From CAZDKK01 sp964603725 (GTDB lineage: Bacteria > Eisenbacteria > RBG-16-71-46 > CAIMUX01 > WJJG01), in the NCBI GenBank assembly GCA_964603725.1, contig CAZRWW010000009.1:38886-102885 (forward strand): 64,000 nucleotides of DNA, in the 5' to 3' direction. Each line of letters opens with the position of its first letter. Position 1 is the stretch's first letter. Shown here in pieces: positions 53,400 through 61,910 of the stretch. Under the pieces are notes generated by a model, which saw nothing but the letters and a program-made list of their open reading frames with translations, did no database searches and was not told where the DNA came from. Made by a program: the position numbers and the translations under genes.

Positions 53400-53596
53400 A
53401 GATCGGGTGTGGTTGCAGAGAACGGGGCGCAGGACCGCAGCTCGGACGCCGAGCCACCGGAGTCGCCGGATGCGGCCTGAGCCGACAGGTTAGGGCACAC
53501 CCAAGCCTCCATGGTGATGCCACGGTCCTCGCGAGGTTGAGGGTTCCTCTGAGGACATGGGCCCGGCGGTTGAACCGCTGGGCCCTTCCTGTTTGT
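53400..53596 (+). ncRNA. Candidate structured noncoding RNA
   Basis: A compact 5' to 3' fold with several supported pairings. A closing stem CAGAGAAC (53416-53423) pairs with GTTCCTCTG (53543-53551, one bulge). AGGACCG (53431-53437) pairs perfectly with CGGTCCT (53523-53529). Inside are three hairpins: GCTCGG/CCGAGC (53440-53454), CCGG/CCGG (53457-53469) and CCTG/CAGG (53476-53489). A strong terminator ends it. No ORF explains it. I recognise no family (not RNase P, tmRNA, SRP or a cobalamin riboswitch by motif). Confidence 0.4.
53559..53596 (+). terminator. Terminator hairpin after the candidate RNA
   Basis: A 12-bp stem with one G-U pair (GGGCCCGGCGGT at 53559-53570 with ACCGCTGGGCCC at 53574-53585), 3-nt loop, followed by TTCCTGTTTGT. 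It is 214 nt after the rdgB stop. Confidence 0.65.
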
Positions 53597-53713
53597 CTGC
53601 GGGCATCCTGCTGGTCGTTGGCAAGCCGCTTGCCACCTGTGAAAGTTCTTGAGTCTCGATCGCTCGCGCAGGCTCACCCAATCATCAGCAAGAAGAATAC
53701 ACCGCCGCCGACC

Positions 53714-53742
53714 TTGACCGAGGCGAATGCTCTTCCTATGCT
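53714..53742 (+). promoter_or_regulatory. Sigma70-type promoter of the first tandem exoprotein
   Basis: TTGACC (53714-53719) and TATGCT (53737-53742) with a 17-nt spacer. The start would be near 53750, giving a leader of about 410 nt before ATG 54161. Confidence 0.6.
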
Positions 53743-53955
53743 TCGCAGTGTTGATTCCCGCCTGGCGATTCCCCCAGACCAGGACAACGCGCAAGTCTGA
53801 AGTGTTTCCTGATTCCACCACCCCCCACGAAAGCACGGTTTCACAGGCGTCCCCGCGCCGGACGACGCGCTCGCCGCGCGCTGACGCCGCCCGAAGAGCA
53901 ACGGGATGCACCCCTGAATCGCCGCCAAGGACGCAGGCCAAAGCGCTGTGTGAAG

Positions 53956-54019
53956 GGAGGTGATGTGCAGTCAACCGTTCGGCCCGTTTCCGCGCAGGGG
54001 CTCGGTCATACCCTCACCG
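53956..54019 (+). promoter_or_regulatory. Conserved leader element of tandem exoprotein 1
   Basis: GGGAGGTGATG (53956-53966) and TACCCTCACCG (54009-54019), 42 nt apart; GGTGA and TCACC can pair. The same two blocks, 43 nt apart, lie in the leader of the third paralogue (61693-61756). Candidate RNA regulatory element; the rest of the 53346-54160 gap holds the candidate RNA, promoter and nothing else I can assign. Confidence 0.45.
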
Positions 54020-54160
54020 CCCGGCCGGGATCACGCCCACGCGGCGTACAGCGGAAAGGGCTGTCCACGACCATTGGAGCGAGATGCCCACGGGTTCGCT
54101 GGGAGCGATCGGCGCCCGCCAGGGGTGCCCCGCGAACCCATCATCCATGTGGAGGCAAGC

Positions 54161-57100
54161 ATGCGAAGAAGCTCTGTACTCATCATGATCCTGCTCTTGG
54201 CGGCAGGCGGTGCCTTGGCCGTGTCGCCCGGGCCCTCTTTGCACAGGGAGGCCTATCAGCCGGGTGACGTGCCGGACGAGCTGGCGGCGCCGTCCTTTAC
54301 GGATGCCCGGCAGGACACGGCGTGGTTCGGAGGCGACAACGGCTCCGGCCGCCCGTACTTGGAGGGGGTCTACGACTTCGAGACGCCCGGGTCGAACGGA
54401 TTCCAGGGCTGCACGTCCTGGGACGCGACGGCGAATCCCGGGGTCTACTTCGGCCGCGTGACGGCGGCCAGCTTCGCGCCGCACGGCGATCCCTGCGTGC
54501 CGATGATCAACGGCACGGTCGGTCAGCTCTGGTGCGGCATTCACCAGGACGAGGCGGACTTGCGCGACTTCATCGGCGGCATGGGCTACCAGAACGACAT
54601 GTGCCAGCGAGCTGTCTCGCCCGTCTACCCGATCAATCCAACCACCCAGAGCGTCGACCTGTCGTTCACTTACTTCCAGAACTCCGAGCCCGGGTTCGAT
54701 TACACGTACATCTACCTGCTCTGCCACGATGCCTACGGTGAGGTGACCGAACACGAGGTCCAGCGCCTGGACGCGATCCACGGCGATCACATGCTGCCCG
54801 CCCTGTTCGATGAGGGTGTGGAGGTGCCCGCCGGCGTGCTGCCGGCCGGCACGGTGGGCATCCAGCTCGAGTTCCGCTTCGACGCCGACGGCGGCTACTC
54901 CGACGAGGATGGTAGCTGGGACACCCCGTGCGGGCCCTTCGCCGCCGACAACGTTCAGATCGTCGTCGGCTCGACGCCGTATTCGTACAACTTCGACGAT
55001 GGGTCCCAGGGCTGGAGCTTCGACAAGTGCGCCGGCATCGGGGCCTACATGCACATCGTCCACGACTACGAGTACCAGGAATGGCTCGACGATCTCGGCC
55101 TGACCTGCGACTGCACGCTGGTGGGTGACGCCGTCGCCTTCGTCAGCACGATGTGCCAGAACGGTCCCGGTCTCGTGCCCGGGCAGAAGGAGCAGATGGA
55201 GACCGGTTCGCTGCCGCGTACGGGGTATCCGGCACCTTACTGGAACTCGGTGGTGGTCGAGTACGACACCTTCATGAACCTGCCGAACGCCACTGGGGCG
55301 CACTACCGCCCGGGCTGGCGCATGTACCCCTACTCCAGCGAAGTCAATCCGACGCCGCACTGGTCCAAGCGGCAGGGCCAGGACGTCTGGTACTTCGTCA
55401 GCGCGCCCTATTGCGCCCAGAGAACTGAGAACCTGACCACGATGGCCGATGCGCCGCTGCCGACCGAGTGGGATTCGATGAGGTTCACGTTCGAGGTCTA
55501 CTGCAGTTGCGACGGCTTTGGCACTCCGTCGACCGTCTGCGTCGAGGAGGGCTGCACGGCGGGCGCGCCCGTCATCGACAACATCAGAATCGGCATCTCG
55601 AACACCTCCGACGCGCCACCGATCTCGTGGGTCGACGGCGGGCTGTACATGGATGGTTTCGGCCAGAACTACCCCACCTATCTCGAGCCGAGCGACCGCT
55701 GCAATGCGAACATCTCCTACGACTTGAGCCGCGACGACACCTGGAGAAACGACTGGCATGGCGACAGCACGGTGGTGAGCGGCCCGGTGGTGGGGTCGGA
55801 GGCGAGCCGGTGGCTGTGCGAGATGTGCGTCAAGGTGGCGCGGCTGGGCGCGCGCCAGGCGATGATTCCGGAATACCAGGCCTGGAAGGCCCGCCTGGCT
55901 CAGAACCCGGAGACCGACTTCGCCTGCGTGCTGATGGACTCGCTGGAGACGAACAACCACACCCAGGTCTTCAAGCACAAGTTTGCCGGCTACTTCCACG
56001 AGGACGATCCCGCGTTCCGGGGGAGCACGGACTTCAACGAGCTGAACGAGATCCTGCCGGATCAGGTGTTCGTGCCGGGAACGCGGATCGAGTACTACTG
56101 GCGGTCGTACTGGTTCCGCAATGGGGCGCCGCCCACCGACTACTTCCTGCTGGGGGCGAATCCGCTGCGGGAGGTCGAGTTCCTACCGACCATGGAGGTC
56201 CGTCCGGGGGAGGAGTACACGGTGCAGTGGCCATCGGTGCTCTTCATCGACGGATTCAATGCGGGCTCCGAGCGGTTCATGCTGCCGGCCATGCAACAGC
56301 TCGGCGTCGATTTCGACAAGTTCGACTATACGGACGCGGCATCCAACTACAACGCGCCCATCAAACGTTCGCTGGGCGGTGCGACGTACAACCCGGGTGG
56401 CTACGGCAATAACGGATTCACGACCGAGCAGCTGCTCGGTTACCGGCTGGTCATCTTGAACAGCGGGTCGTTCAGCCACGGGTCCATGGAGCGGGCCGAC
56501 TTCGAGCTGTTTGACCAGTGGCTGGCCAGCTCGAACTGCGGGCTGACCAATGTCCGGCGCGGTCTGGTGCTCGACGGGGATCAGATCTGCCAGATCATGG
56601 CCGATGACGTCCTCGGGCTGGCCATCAACTTCGCCCATAACATCCTCGGCGTGACGCTGGTGGCGGAAGCCTACCGGGACCACAATGAGGATCCGGCGTT
56701 CTGCGTCTACCTCGAGCCGGTCGGGGGCGCGCAGTTCTCGCCGGGCGCTCCGGGCATAGGCCTGTACGGCAACGGTTGCCCGCAGGAGTTCGACTACAAT
56801 GTGTTGGGCGTTCAGCCCGGTGTGTCCAACGTGACCGGCAACCTCGCCTTCTGGAGCTACGAGCAGACCGGCAGCCAGCAGTACGTCGACTTCGCGCAGG
56901 TCGTACGGCGCAACCAGGAAGCGGGAGTCGCGAACTGGCGATCGGTGGTCAATGGGTTCAGCCTGCACCACCTCTCGGAGCGAAGCTGTCAGGGTGCTCC
57001 GTGCGGTCAGGACAGCGCCTGCCGCGTGGCGGGAGCCTCGGACCTCTACGGTCCCATGATCCAATGGCTCGCCAGCGGCGGGAGTCCGTTCACGAAATGG

Positions 57101-57436
57101 GTCTATCCGTGCATCAACACGGGCGTGGAACCGGGGGAGAGTCACCTCAGCGGGCCCGTGAACTACCTGCACCAGAGCCGACCGAATCCGTTCAACTCGC
57201 GGGCGATGATCCGCTTCTCGCTGGCCAGCGCGGGGGAGGTGGATCTGGCGGTCTACGACGTGTCAGGTCGCCTGGTGAAGACGGTGCTGCACGGCGAAGC
57301 GCCCGCGGGCGAGAGCTCGGTGGTGTGGGACGGCACGGACAATCAAGGTCAGCGCGTGGCCGGCGGCGTCTTCTGGATGCAGATGACGGCTCACGACGGC
57401 TTCAGTTCGGGCAGGAAGATGCTGGTTCTGAGGTAG
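54161..57436 (+). CDS. Large cysteine-rich secreted protein with FlgD-like sorting domain (tandem paralogue 1)
   Basis: 1091 residues. Signal peptide (LIMILLLAAGGALA, then VSPGPSL), a conserved N-terminal module (WFGGDNGSG, WCGIHQDEADLRDF, GYQNDMCQRA), jelly-roll-like beta regions (DETWGDTPCG-type loops with Cys pairs), and a middle Rossmann/amidotransferase-like segment (VLFIDGFN, GYRLVILNSGS, RRGLVLDGDQI). The C-terminus is a FlgD-like Ig domain (VYDVSGRLVKTV, WDGTDNQGQRVAGG). No catalytic motif was recognised. GGAGG precedes ATG 54161. It is followed by two paralogues in the same orientation, each in its own transcription unit. Confidence 0.85.
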   Translation: MRRSSVLIMILLLAAGGALAVSPGPSLHREAYQPGDVPDELAAPSFTDARQDTAWFGGDNGSGRPYLEGVYDFETPGSNGFQGCTSWDATANPGVYFGRVTAASFAPHGDPCVPMINGTVGQLWCGIHQDEADLRDFIGGMGYQNDMCQRAVSPVYPINPTTQSVDLSFTYFQNSEPGFDYTYIYLLCHDAYGEVTEHEVQRLDAIHGDHMLPALFDEGVEVPAGVLPAGTVGIQLEFRFDADGGYSDEDGSWDTPCGPFAADNVQIVVGSTPYSYNFDDGSQGWSFDKCAGIGAYMHIVHDYEYQEWLDDLGLTCDCTLVGDAVAFVSTMCQNGPGLVPGQKEQMETGSLPRTGYPAPYWNSVVVEYDTFMNLPNATGAHYRPGWRMYPYSSEVNPTPHWSKRQGQDVWYFVSAPYCAQRTENLTTMADAPLPTEWDSMRFTFEVYCSCDGFGTPSTVCVEEGCTAGAPVIDNIRIGISNTSDAPPISWVDGGLYMDGFGQNYPTYLEPSDRCNANISYDLSRDDTWRNDWHGDSTVVSGPVVGSEASRWLCEMCVKVARLGARQAMIPEYQAWKARLAQNPETDFACVLMDSLETNNHTQVFKHKFAGYFHEDDPAFRGSTDFNELNEILPDQVFVPGTRIEYYWRSYWFRNGAPPTDYFLLGANPLREVEFLPTMEVRPGEEYTVQWPSVLFIDGFNAGSERFMLPAMQQLGVDFDKFDYTDAASNYNAPIKRSLGGATYNPGGYGNNGFTTEQLLGYRLVILNSGSFSHGSMERADFELFDQWLASSNCGLTNVRRGLVLDGDQICQIMADDVLGLAINFAHNILGVTLVAEAYRDHNEDPAFCVYLEPVGGAQFSPGAPGIGLYGNGCPQEFDYNVLGVQPGVSNVTGNLAFWSYEQTGSQQYVDFAQVVRRNQEAGVANWRSVVNGFSLHHLSERSCQGAPCGQDSACRVAGASDLYGPMIQWLASGGSPFTKWVYPCINTGVEPGESHLSGPVNYLHQSRPNPFNSRAMIRFSLASAGEVDLAVYDVSGRLVKTVLHGEAPAGESSVVWDGTDNQGQRVAGGVFWMQMTAHDGFSSGRKMLVLR

Positions 57437-57475
57437 GCCAGCCATTTCGAGCCTCACTCATTCATCAACGCGTGG

Positions 57476-57511
57476 GCGCGAGGCTCGGGGGCCATCCCCC
57501 GAGCCTCGCGC
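57476..57511 (+). terminator. Hairpin terminator after tandem exoprotein 1
   Basis: A perfect 16-bp stem (57476-57491 with 57496-57511) and 4-nt loop begins 39 nt after the stop. The following sequence has only a short T-run, so it may need help or serve as a transcript end stabiliser. Confidence 0.65.
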
Positions 57512-57963
57512 TGTGCGCTTCCCGCGCCCTTGCACCCGACTGGCTGTGTCGTTGGGCCGCTGGATGCCAGCCGCCGCCGCGTTCTTGCGCGGCAGCGTCC
57601 CGAGCATCACAGAGCATGGCAGAGTGGGTTGCCGCCGGCAGCTGTTTAACCTAGGCTTGAAGCGGTCAAGGTAGTTTCCCTCGGTGCCTTCCAGCGTCCC
57701 CCCGGGCTTGCGCCTGGACACCCCAGCAGGGCCGCGCAGTGGAAGCGCCTTCCTCCCTCCTCGGTCGGCGCCTCTCGACTGCGGCGGGTGCTGTCACCCG
57801 ACTCAAGTGGTCGGGTCAATGCAGCGGGTCAATGCGTCGAAGCAAGGCGTGATGGTCAGTTGAGGGTTCGGCCCAGCCCACGGGATTCCATCCTGAATTC
57901 GTTCTGTCGACGGCCCGCGCCCCGCGCGCGGGCGCGGCGGTGAGCCGAGCCAAGGAGGGAGAG
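57512..57963. other. Intergenic region between tandem exoproteins 1 and 2
   Basis: About 450 nt with no credible ORF. I see no close promoter match and no copy of the leader element of paralogues 1 and 3. It holds short GGTCAATG repeats (about 57813 and 57826) and the AAGGAGGGAG site just before ATG 57964. Confidence 0.5.
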
Positions 57964-60900
57964 ATGCGCGCGTCACTGGCTGCTCTACTCACGCTGCTGT
58001 GCCTGGGGGCAATCTTTCAGCCCGCGGCCGAAGAGCAAATTCGGGACTACCAGGCGCTGGCGCCCGGCGCCTGCGACAGCGGGCCGGGCGGGTCTGAATT
58101 CACGGATGCGCGTCAGGACACGGTCTGGTTCGGCGGCGATGCCGGGGCCGGGCAGGCCTACGTCGATGGCGTGTGGGACTTCGAGACGCCGGGCTCGAAT
58201 GGCTTCCAGGGGTGCACTTCGTCGGATGAGACGAGCAATCCGGCCGTGTACTTCGCCCGCGTGACCGCGGCGGACTTCCAGACGCACGGCGATCCCTGCG
58301 TGCCCATGATTGCGGGGACGGCGGGGATGTTGTGGTGCGGCATTCACCAGGACGAGGCCGACCTGAGGGACTTCCTGACCGGCATGGGCTATCAGAATGA
58401 CATGTGCCAACGCGCCTTCTCCCCCGAACGCGCGATCAACCCGACCACCCAGGCGATCGATATCTCCTTTCACTACTTCAACCACACCGAGGGCGGGTTC
58501 GACTACACGTACGTCTATGTACTTTGCTACGACAGCCAGCACGACCTGATCGCCGAGCACCTGGTGGCCAGCTTCGAGGGAGCCATTGGCGACGCCGCCG
58601 ATCCGGCCTTCTTCGACGAGGACGTCGAAGTGCCCGCGGGGGCGCTGGACCCGCAGACGACACACGTCCAGCTCGAATTTCGCATGGACGCCGACGGGAT
58701 CGCGTCGGACGAGGACGGGCTCTGGGACTCCCCCTGTGGGCCATTCGCGGCGGACAACGTCTCGATCGCCGTGGGCGGCGTGAACCAGAGCTACGATTTC
58801 AACGCCGGGTCACAAGGCTGGACCTTCGAGCGCTGCGCGGGAATCGGCACCCACATGCACGTGGTGCACGACTACGAGTACGAGGAGTGGCTGGCGGACC
58901 TGGGACTGACCTGCACCTGCTCTCTGGCGGGCAACGCGCTCGCGTTCGTCGGCACGAGTTGTCAGAACGGGCCGGCCCTCGTGCCCGGGCTCTTGGAGCA
59001 ATTCGAGACCGGAACGGTGGCCCGCGCCGGGTACCCCGCGCCGTTCTGGAACAACGTCGTGGTCAGCCTCAATGCCTTCTACAATCTGCCCACTTCGACC
59101 GGCGCTGCCATCCGCCCCGGGTTCCGCTATTACCCTTACACGACCGAAGTGAATCCCACGCCGCACTGGTCGCCCCGACTCGGCCAGACGCTATGGCAGG
59201 GGACCGCCTCGCCCTATTGCACCCACAGCCGGATCAACCTCACCCAGATGGCGGATGAACCCCTGCCCGCCGAATGGGACTCGCTGAGATTCGTCTATGA
59301 GGTCACGGCGAGTTGCGACGCGTTCGGCTTCCCGCCGAGCGTCTGTGTTGAGGAAGGCTGCACGGCCGGGTCGCCGGTTATCGATCACCTGCGGGTCGGC
59401 ATCACGAATACGGCGGACGCCCCGCCCATCGCCTGGGTGGACGGCGGGCTGTATCACGACGGGTTCGGGCAGAACTACCCCGTCTACCTGGAACCGAGCG
59501 ATCGCTGCAATGCCGACATCTCCTATGACCTGAGCCGCGATGACCCGCTCAAGAACGACTGGCACGGAGACAGCTCGGTCGTCAGCGGCCCGCTCGTGTC
59601 GTCGAGTGAGACGCGTTGGCTCTGCGAGCTCTGCTTCCGAATCTCGCAGATGGGCGCGCGCCAGTCCATGATTCCCGAGTACCACGCCTGGAAGGTCCGC
59701 CTGGGCGGTGACCCGGAGGAGAGCTTCGTCTGCGTGCTCATGGATTCGCTGGAGACGAACAACCAGACGGTGATCTGGAAGAACAAGTTCGCGACCTACT
59801 TCCACGAGGACGATCCGGGCTTCCGTGGCTCCCGGGATTTCGATGCCCAGAACGAGATCCTGCCGGACCAGGTCTTCGTGCCGGGGACGCGCATCGAGTA
59901 CTACTGGCGGTCGTTCTGGTTCAACGACGGCGCGCCGCCACAGGACTACTACCTGCTGGGGGCCAACCCGCCCCGCGAGTTCGCCTGCCTGCCCGGCATG
60001 GAGGTGCGTCCGGGGGCGCAGTACACGGTGCAGTGGCCGTCGATCCTGTACATCGACGCCTTCAACGGCAATGCCGAGCCATTCATGCTGCCGGCGCTGG
60101 ATCAGCTGCACCTGCCGTTCGACAAGTTCGACTATCTCGACACATCCACGAACTTCAACTGCTCCATGAAGCGGGACATGGGCGGGAGCACCTACAACCC
60201 CGGCGGCTACGGCAACAACGGCTGCACGACCGAGCAGCTGCTCGGCTATCGGCTGATCATCCTCAATACCGGGTCCCTCGGCGTCAACACCATGGAGGCC
60301 GAGGATTTCGCCATGTTCGACCAGTGGTTGGCGACGACCGACTGCGGCCTGGCCAACAGCCGGCGAGGCATCATCTTTGATGGAGATCAGATCTGCGAGA
60401 TCATGGCCGATGAAGTGCAGGGCTATGCCATCAACTTCGCGCACAATGTCCTGGGCGTGACCCTCCGATCCCAGTCATACCGCGACTTCAACAGCGACCC
60501 CGCCTTCTGTGTCTACCTCGAGCCGACAACCGGCGCGCTGTACGTGCCGGCCGCCCCGGGCGTGGGGCTGTTCGGCAACGGGTGTCCGCAGGAGTACGAC
60601 TACAACGTCCTGGGCATCCAGCCGGGCGTGGCGAACGTGATGGGCAACCTCAAGTTCTGGAGCTTCGAGCAGACCGGCGCCCAGCCTTTCGTCGAGTTCG
60701 CCCAGGTCGTGCGGCGCAACGAGCAAACCGGCCTGGCGAACTGGCGCTCGGTGGTCAACGGCTTCAGCTTCCACCACCTGGCTGAGCGCGGTTGTCAGGG
60801 CGCGCCCTGCAGCGCCGATTCGGCCTGCCGGGTGGCGGGTACGGTGGAGCTCTTTGGACCGATGATCGAGTGGCTGGGCAACGGTGCGACGCCGTTCGGC

Positions 60901-61242
60901 AAGTGGATCTACCCGTGCATCAACACGGCGGTCGATCCGGAGGAAAGCCATCTGAGCGGGCCGGTGAACTACCTGCACCAGACGCGGCCGAATCCCTTCA
61001 ACGCGAGGGCGACGATTCGCTTCTCGCTGGCCGGGGCCGGCGAGATCGATCTGTGCGTCTTCGACGTTTCCGGGCGCCTGGTCAAGACGCTGGTGCACGG
61101 CTCGGCCCCGGCCGGGGAGAGCGCTGTGGTGTGGGACGGGACCGACAATCAGGGCCGCCGCGTGGGCGGCGGCATCTTCTGGACGCAGCTGACGACCCGC
61201 GACGGCTTCAGCTCGGGTCGAAAGATGCTCTTCTTGCGGTGA
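57964..61242 (+). CDS. Large cysteine-rich secreted protein with FlgD-like sorting domain (tandem paralogue 2)
   Basis: 1092 residues, collinear with paralogue 1. Signal peptide (LAALLTLLCLGAIFQPAA), the same N-terminal module (WFGGDAGAG, WCGIHQDEADLRDF, GYQNDMCQRAFS), matching Cys pairs, middle segment (ILYIDAFN, GYRLIILNTGS, RRGIIFDGDQI) and FlgD-like end (VFDVSGRLVKTL, WDGTDNQGRRVGGG). ATG 57964 follows CAAGGAGGGAG. The head differs most: paralogues 1 and 3 share VSPxPSL after the signal peptide, paralogue 2 does not. Function unknown. Confidence 0.85.
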   Translation: MRASLAALLTLLCLGAIFQPAAEEQIRDYQALAPGACDSGPGGSEFTDARQDTVWFGGDAGAGQAYVDGVWDFETPGSNGFQGCTSSDETSNPAVYFARVTAADFQTHGDPCVPMIAGTAGMLWCGIHQDEADLRDFLTGMGYQNDMCQRAFSPERAINPTTQAIDISFHYFNHTEGGFDYTYVYVLCYDSQHDLIAEHLVASFEGAIGDAADPAFFDEDVEVPAGALDPQTTHVQLEFRMDADGIASDEDGLWDSPCGPFAADNVSIAVGGVNQSYDFNAGSQGWTFERCAGIGTHMHVVHDYEYEEWLADLGLTCTCSLAGNALAFVGTSCQNGPALVPGLLEQFETGTVARAGYPAPFWNNVVVSLNAFYNLPTSTGAAIRPGFRYYPYTTEVNPTPHWSPRLGQTLWQGTASPYCTHSRINLTQMADEPLPAEWDSLRFVYEVTASCDAFGFPPSVCVEEGCTAGSPVIDHLRVGITNTADAPPIAWVDGGLYHDGFGQNYPVYLEPSDRCNADISYDLSRDDPLKNDWHGDSSVVSGPLVSSSETRWLCELCFRISQMGARQSMIPEYHAWKVRLGGDPEESFVCVLMDSLETNNQTVIWKNKFATYFHEDDPGFRGSRDFDAQNEILPDQVFVPGTRIEYYWRSFWFNDGAPPQDYYLLGANPPREFACLPGMEVRPGAQYTVQWPSILYIDAFNGNAEPFMLPALDQLHLPFDKFDYLDTSTNFNCSMKRDMGGSTYNPGGYGNNGCTTEQLLGYRLIILNTGSLGVNTMEAEDFAMFDQWLATTDCGLANSRRGIIFDGDQICEIMADEVQGYAINFAHNVLGVTLRSQSYRDFNSDPAFCVYLEPTTGALYVPAAPGVGLFGNGCPQEYDYNVLGIQPGVANVMGNLKFWSFEQTGAQPFVEFAQVVRRNEQTGLANWRSVVNGFSFHHLAERGCQGAPCSADSACRVAGTVELFGPMIEWLGNGATPFGKWIYPCINTAVDPEESHLSGPVNYLHQTRPNPFNARATIRFSLAGAGEIDLCVFDVSGRLVKTLVHGSAPAGESAVVWDGTDNQGRRVGGGIFWTQLTTRDGFSSGRKMLFLR

Positions 61243-61305
61243 TGAGGACCGGCGGGGACAGCCGGTGTTTCCCGCCGAGGAGTCGCGGCGACACGCCGCC
61301 CGGAT

Positions 61306-61337
61306 GAGGCCCGCCCGGTGCCGCCTGGGTGGGCCTC
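61306..61337 (+). terminator. Hairpin after tandem exoprotein 2
   Basis: An 11-bp stem with one G-U pair (GAGGCCCGCCC at 61306-61316 with GGGTGGGCCTC at 61327-61337). A smaller hairpin, CGGCGGG/CCCGCCG (61250-61277), precedes it. There is no long T-tract. Confidence 0.5.
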
Positions 61338-61380
61338 TCGCGTTCCGAGCAACGACACCCGGGCGGGTGCGAGCCCGACC

Positions 61381-61485
61381 GATGGGCCGGGGCGCGGTCC
61401 GATGCCGGCCGGGGGGCGATCCAATGCCAGGCGGAGGCGGTCCGATGTCGGACCGGGGCGCGGTCCGATGGCAGGTCAGGGACCC
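61381..61485. repeat. Degenerate 20-23-bp tandem repeat, 4-5 copies
   Basis: Units begin GATG or AATG and end GGTCC or GATCC: 61381-61400, 61401-61422, 61423-61443, 61444-61466 and a partial fifth copy. The core is CCGGGGCGCGGTCC. It lies in the 668-nt gap (61243-61910) between paralogues 2 and 3, upstream of the promoter at 61563. No coding explanation was found. Confidence 0.7.
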
Positions 61486-61562
61486 TTTCGCGGGCAGCGG
61501 CTCGCTCCATATCCCGGCCGATTCCTGTTCCCCTGCGCGCGAGCGACGATTCCGGCGACGAG

Positions 61563-61591
61563 TTGACACTCTGTAGCACCGCTGGTAGACT
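61563..61591 (+). promoter_or_regulatory. Sigma70-type promoter of tandem exoprotein 3
   Basis: TTGACA (61563-61568) and TAGACT (61586-61591) with a 17-nt spacer. The start would be near 61598, giving a leader of about 310 nt. Confidence 0.7.
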
Positions 61592-61692
61592 CGGATCGAA
61601 TCCGGCGGAGAGCCCCGCGCTCAAGCGGCGCGTTCGGGCTCGGACTGCACCCCCCGCACCGCCTCAACAGGGGAACCAGTCCTGACTGGGAG

Positions 61693-61756
61693 GAGGTGAT
61701 GCCCGTCGGCCATCGAGCAGACCGCCTCGGCTCCGGGAGTCGGCCTACCCTCACCG
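61693..61756 (+). promoter_or_regulatory. Conserved leader element of tandem exoprotein 3
   Basis: GGAGGTGATG (61693-61702) and TACCCTCACCG (61746-61756), 43 nt apart, matching the pair in the leader of paralogue 1. GGTGA can pair with TCACC. A hairpin CCAGTC/GACTGG precedes it. Confidence 0.45.
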
Positions 61757-61910
61757 TCACCTGGTGACCTGCATCCTGCCTTGACACTTCGTCCGAGCCG
61801 GTCCGATCCCAAAACTGGCATTTTCACGCCCCGGGGATCTTCGGGACCATCTGACTGCGACCGATCGCGGACAGGCGGCCTCGGGACCTCAGCAACCATG
61901 GAGGCTTACG

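Noticed and set aside
53400..53596. 6S RNA
   Set aside because: CCTGAGCCGA is shared with 6S RNA, but the multi-hairpin fold and missing long central bubble do not fit.
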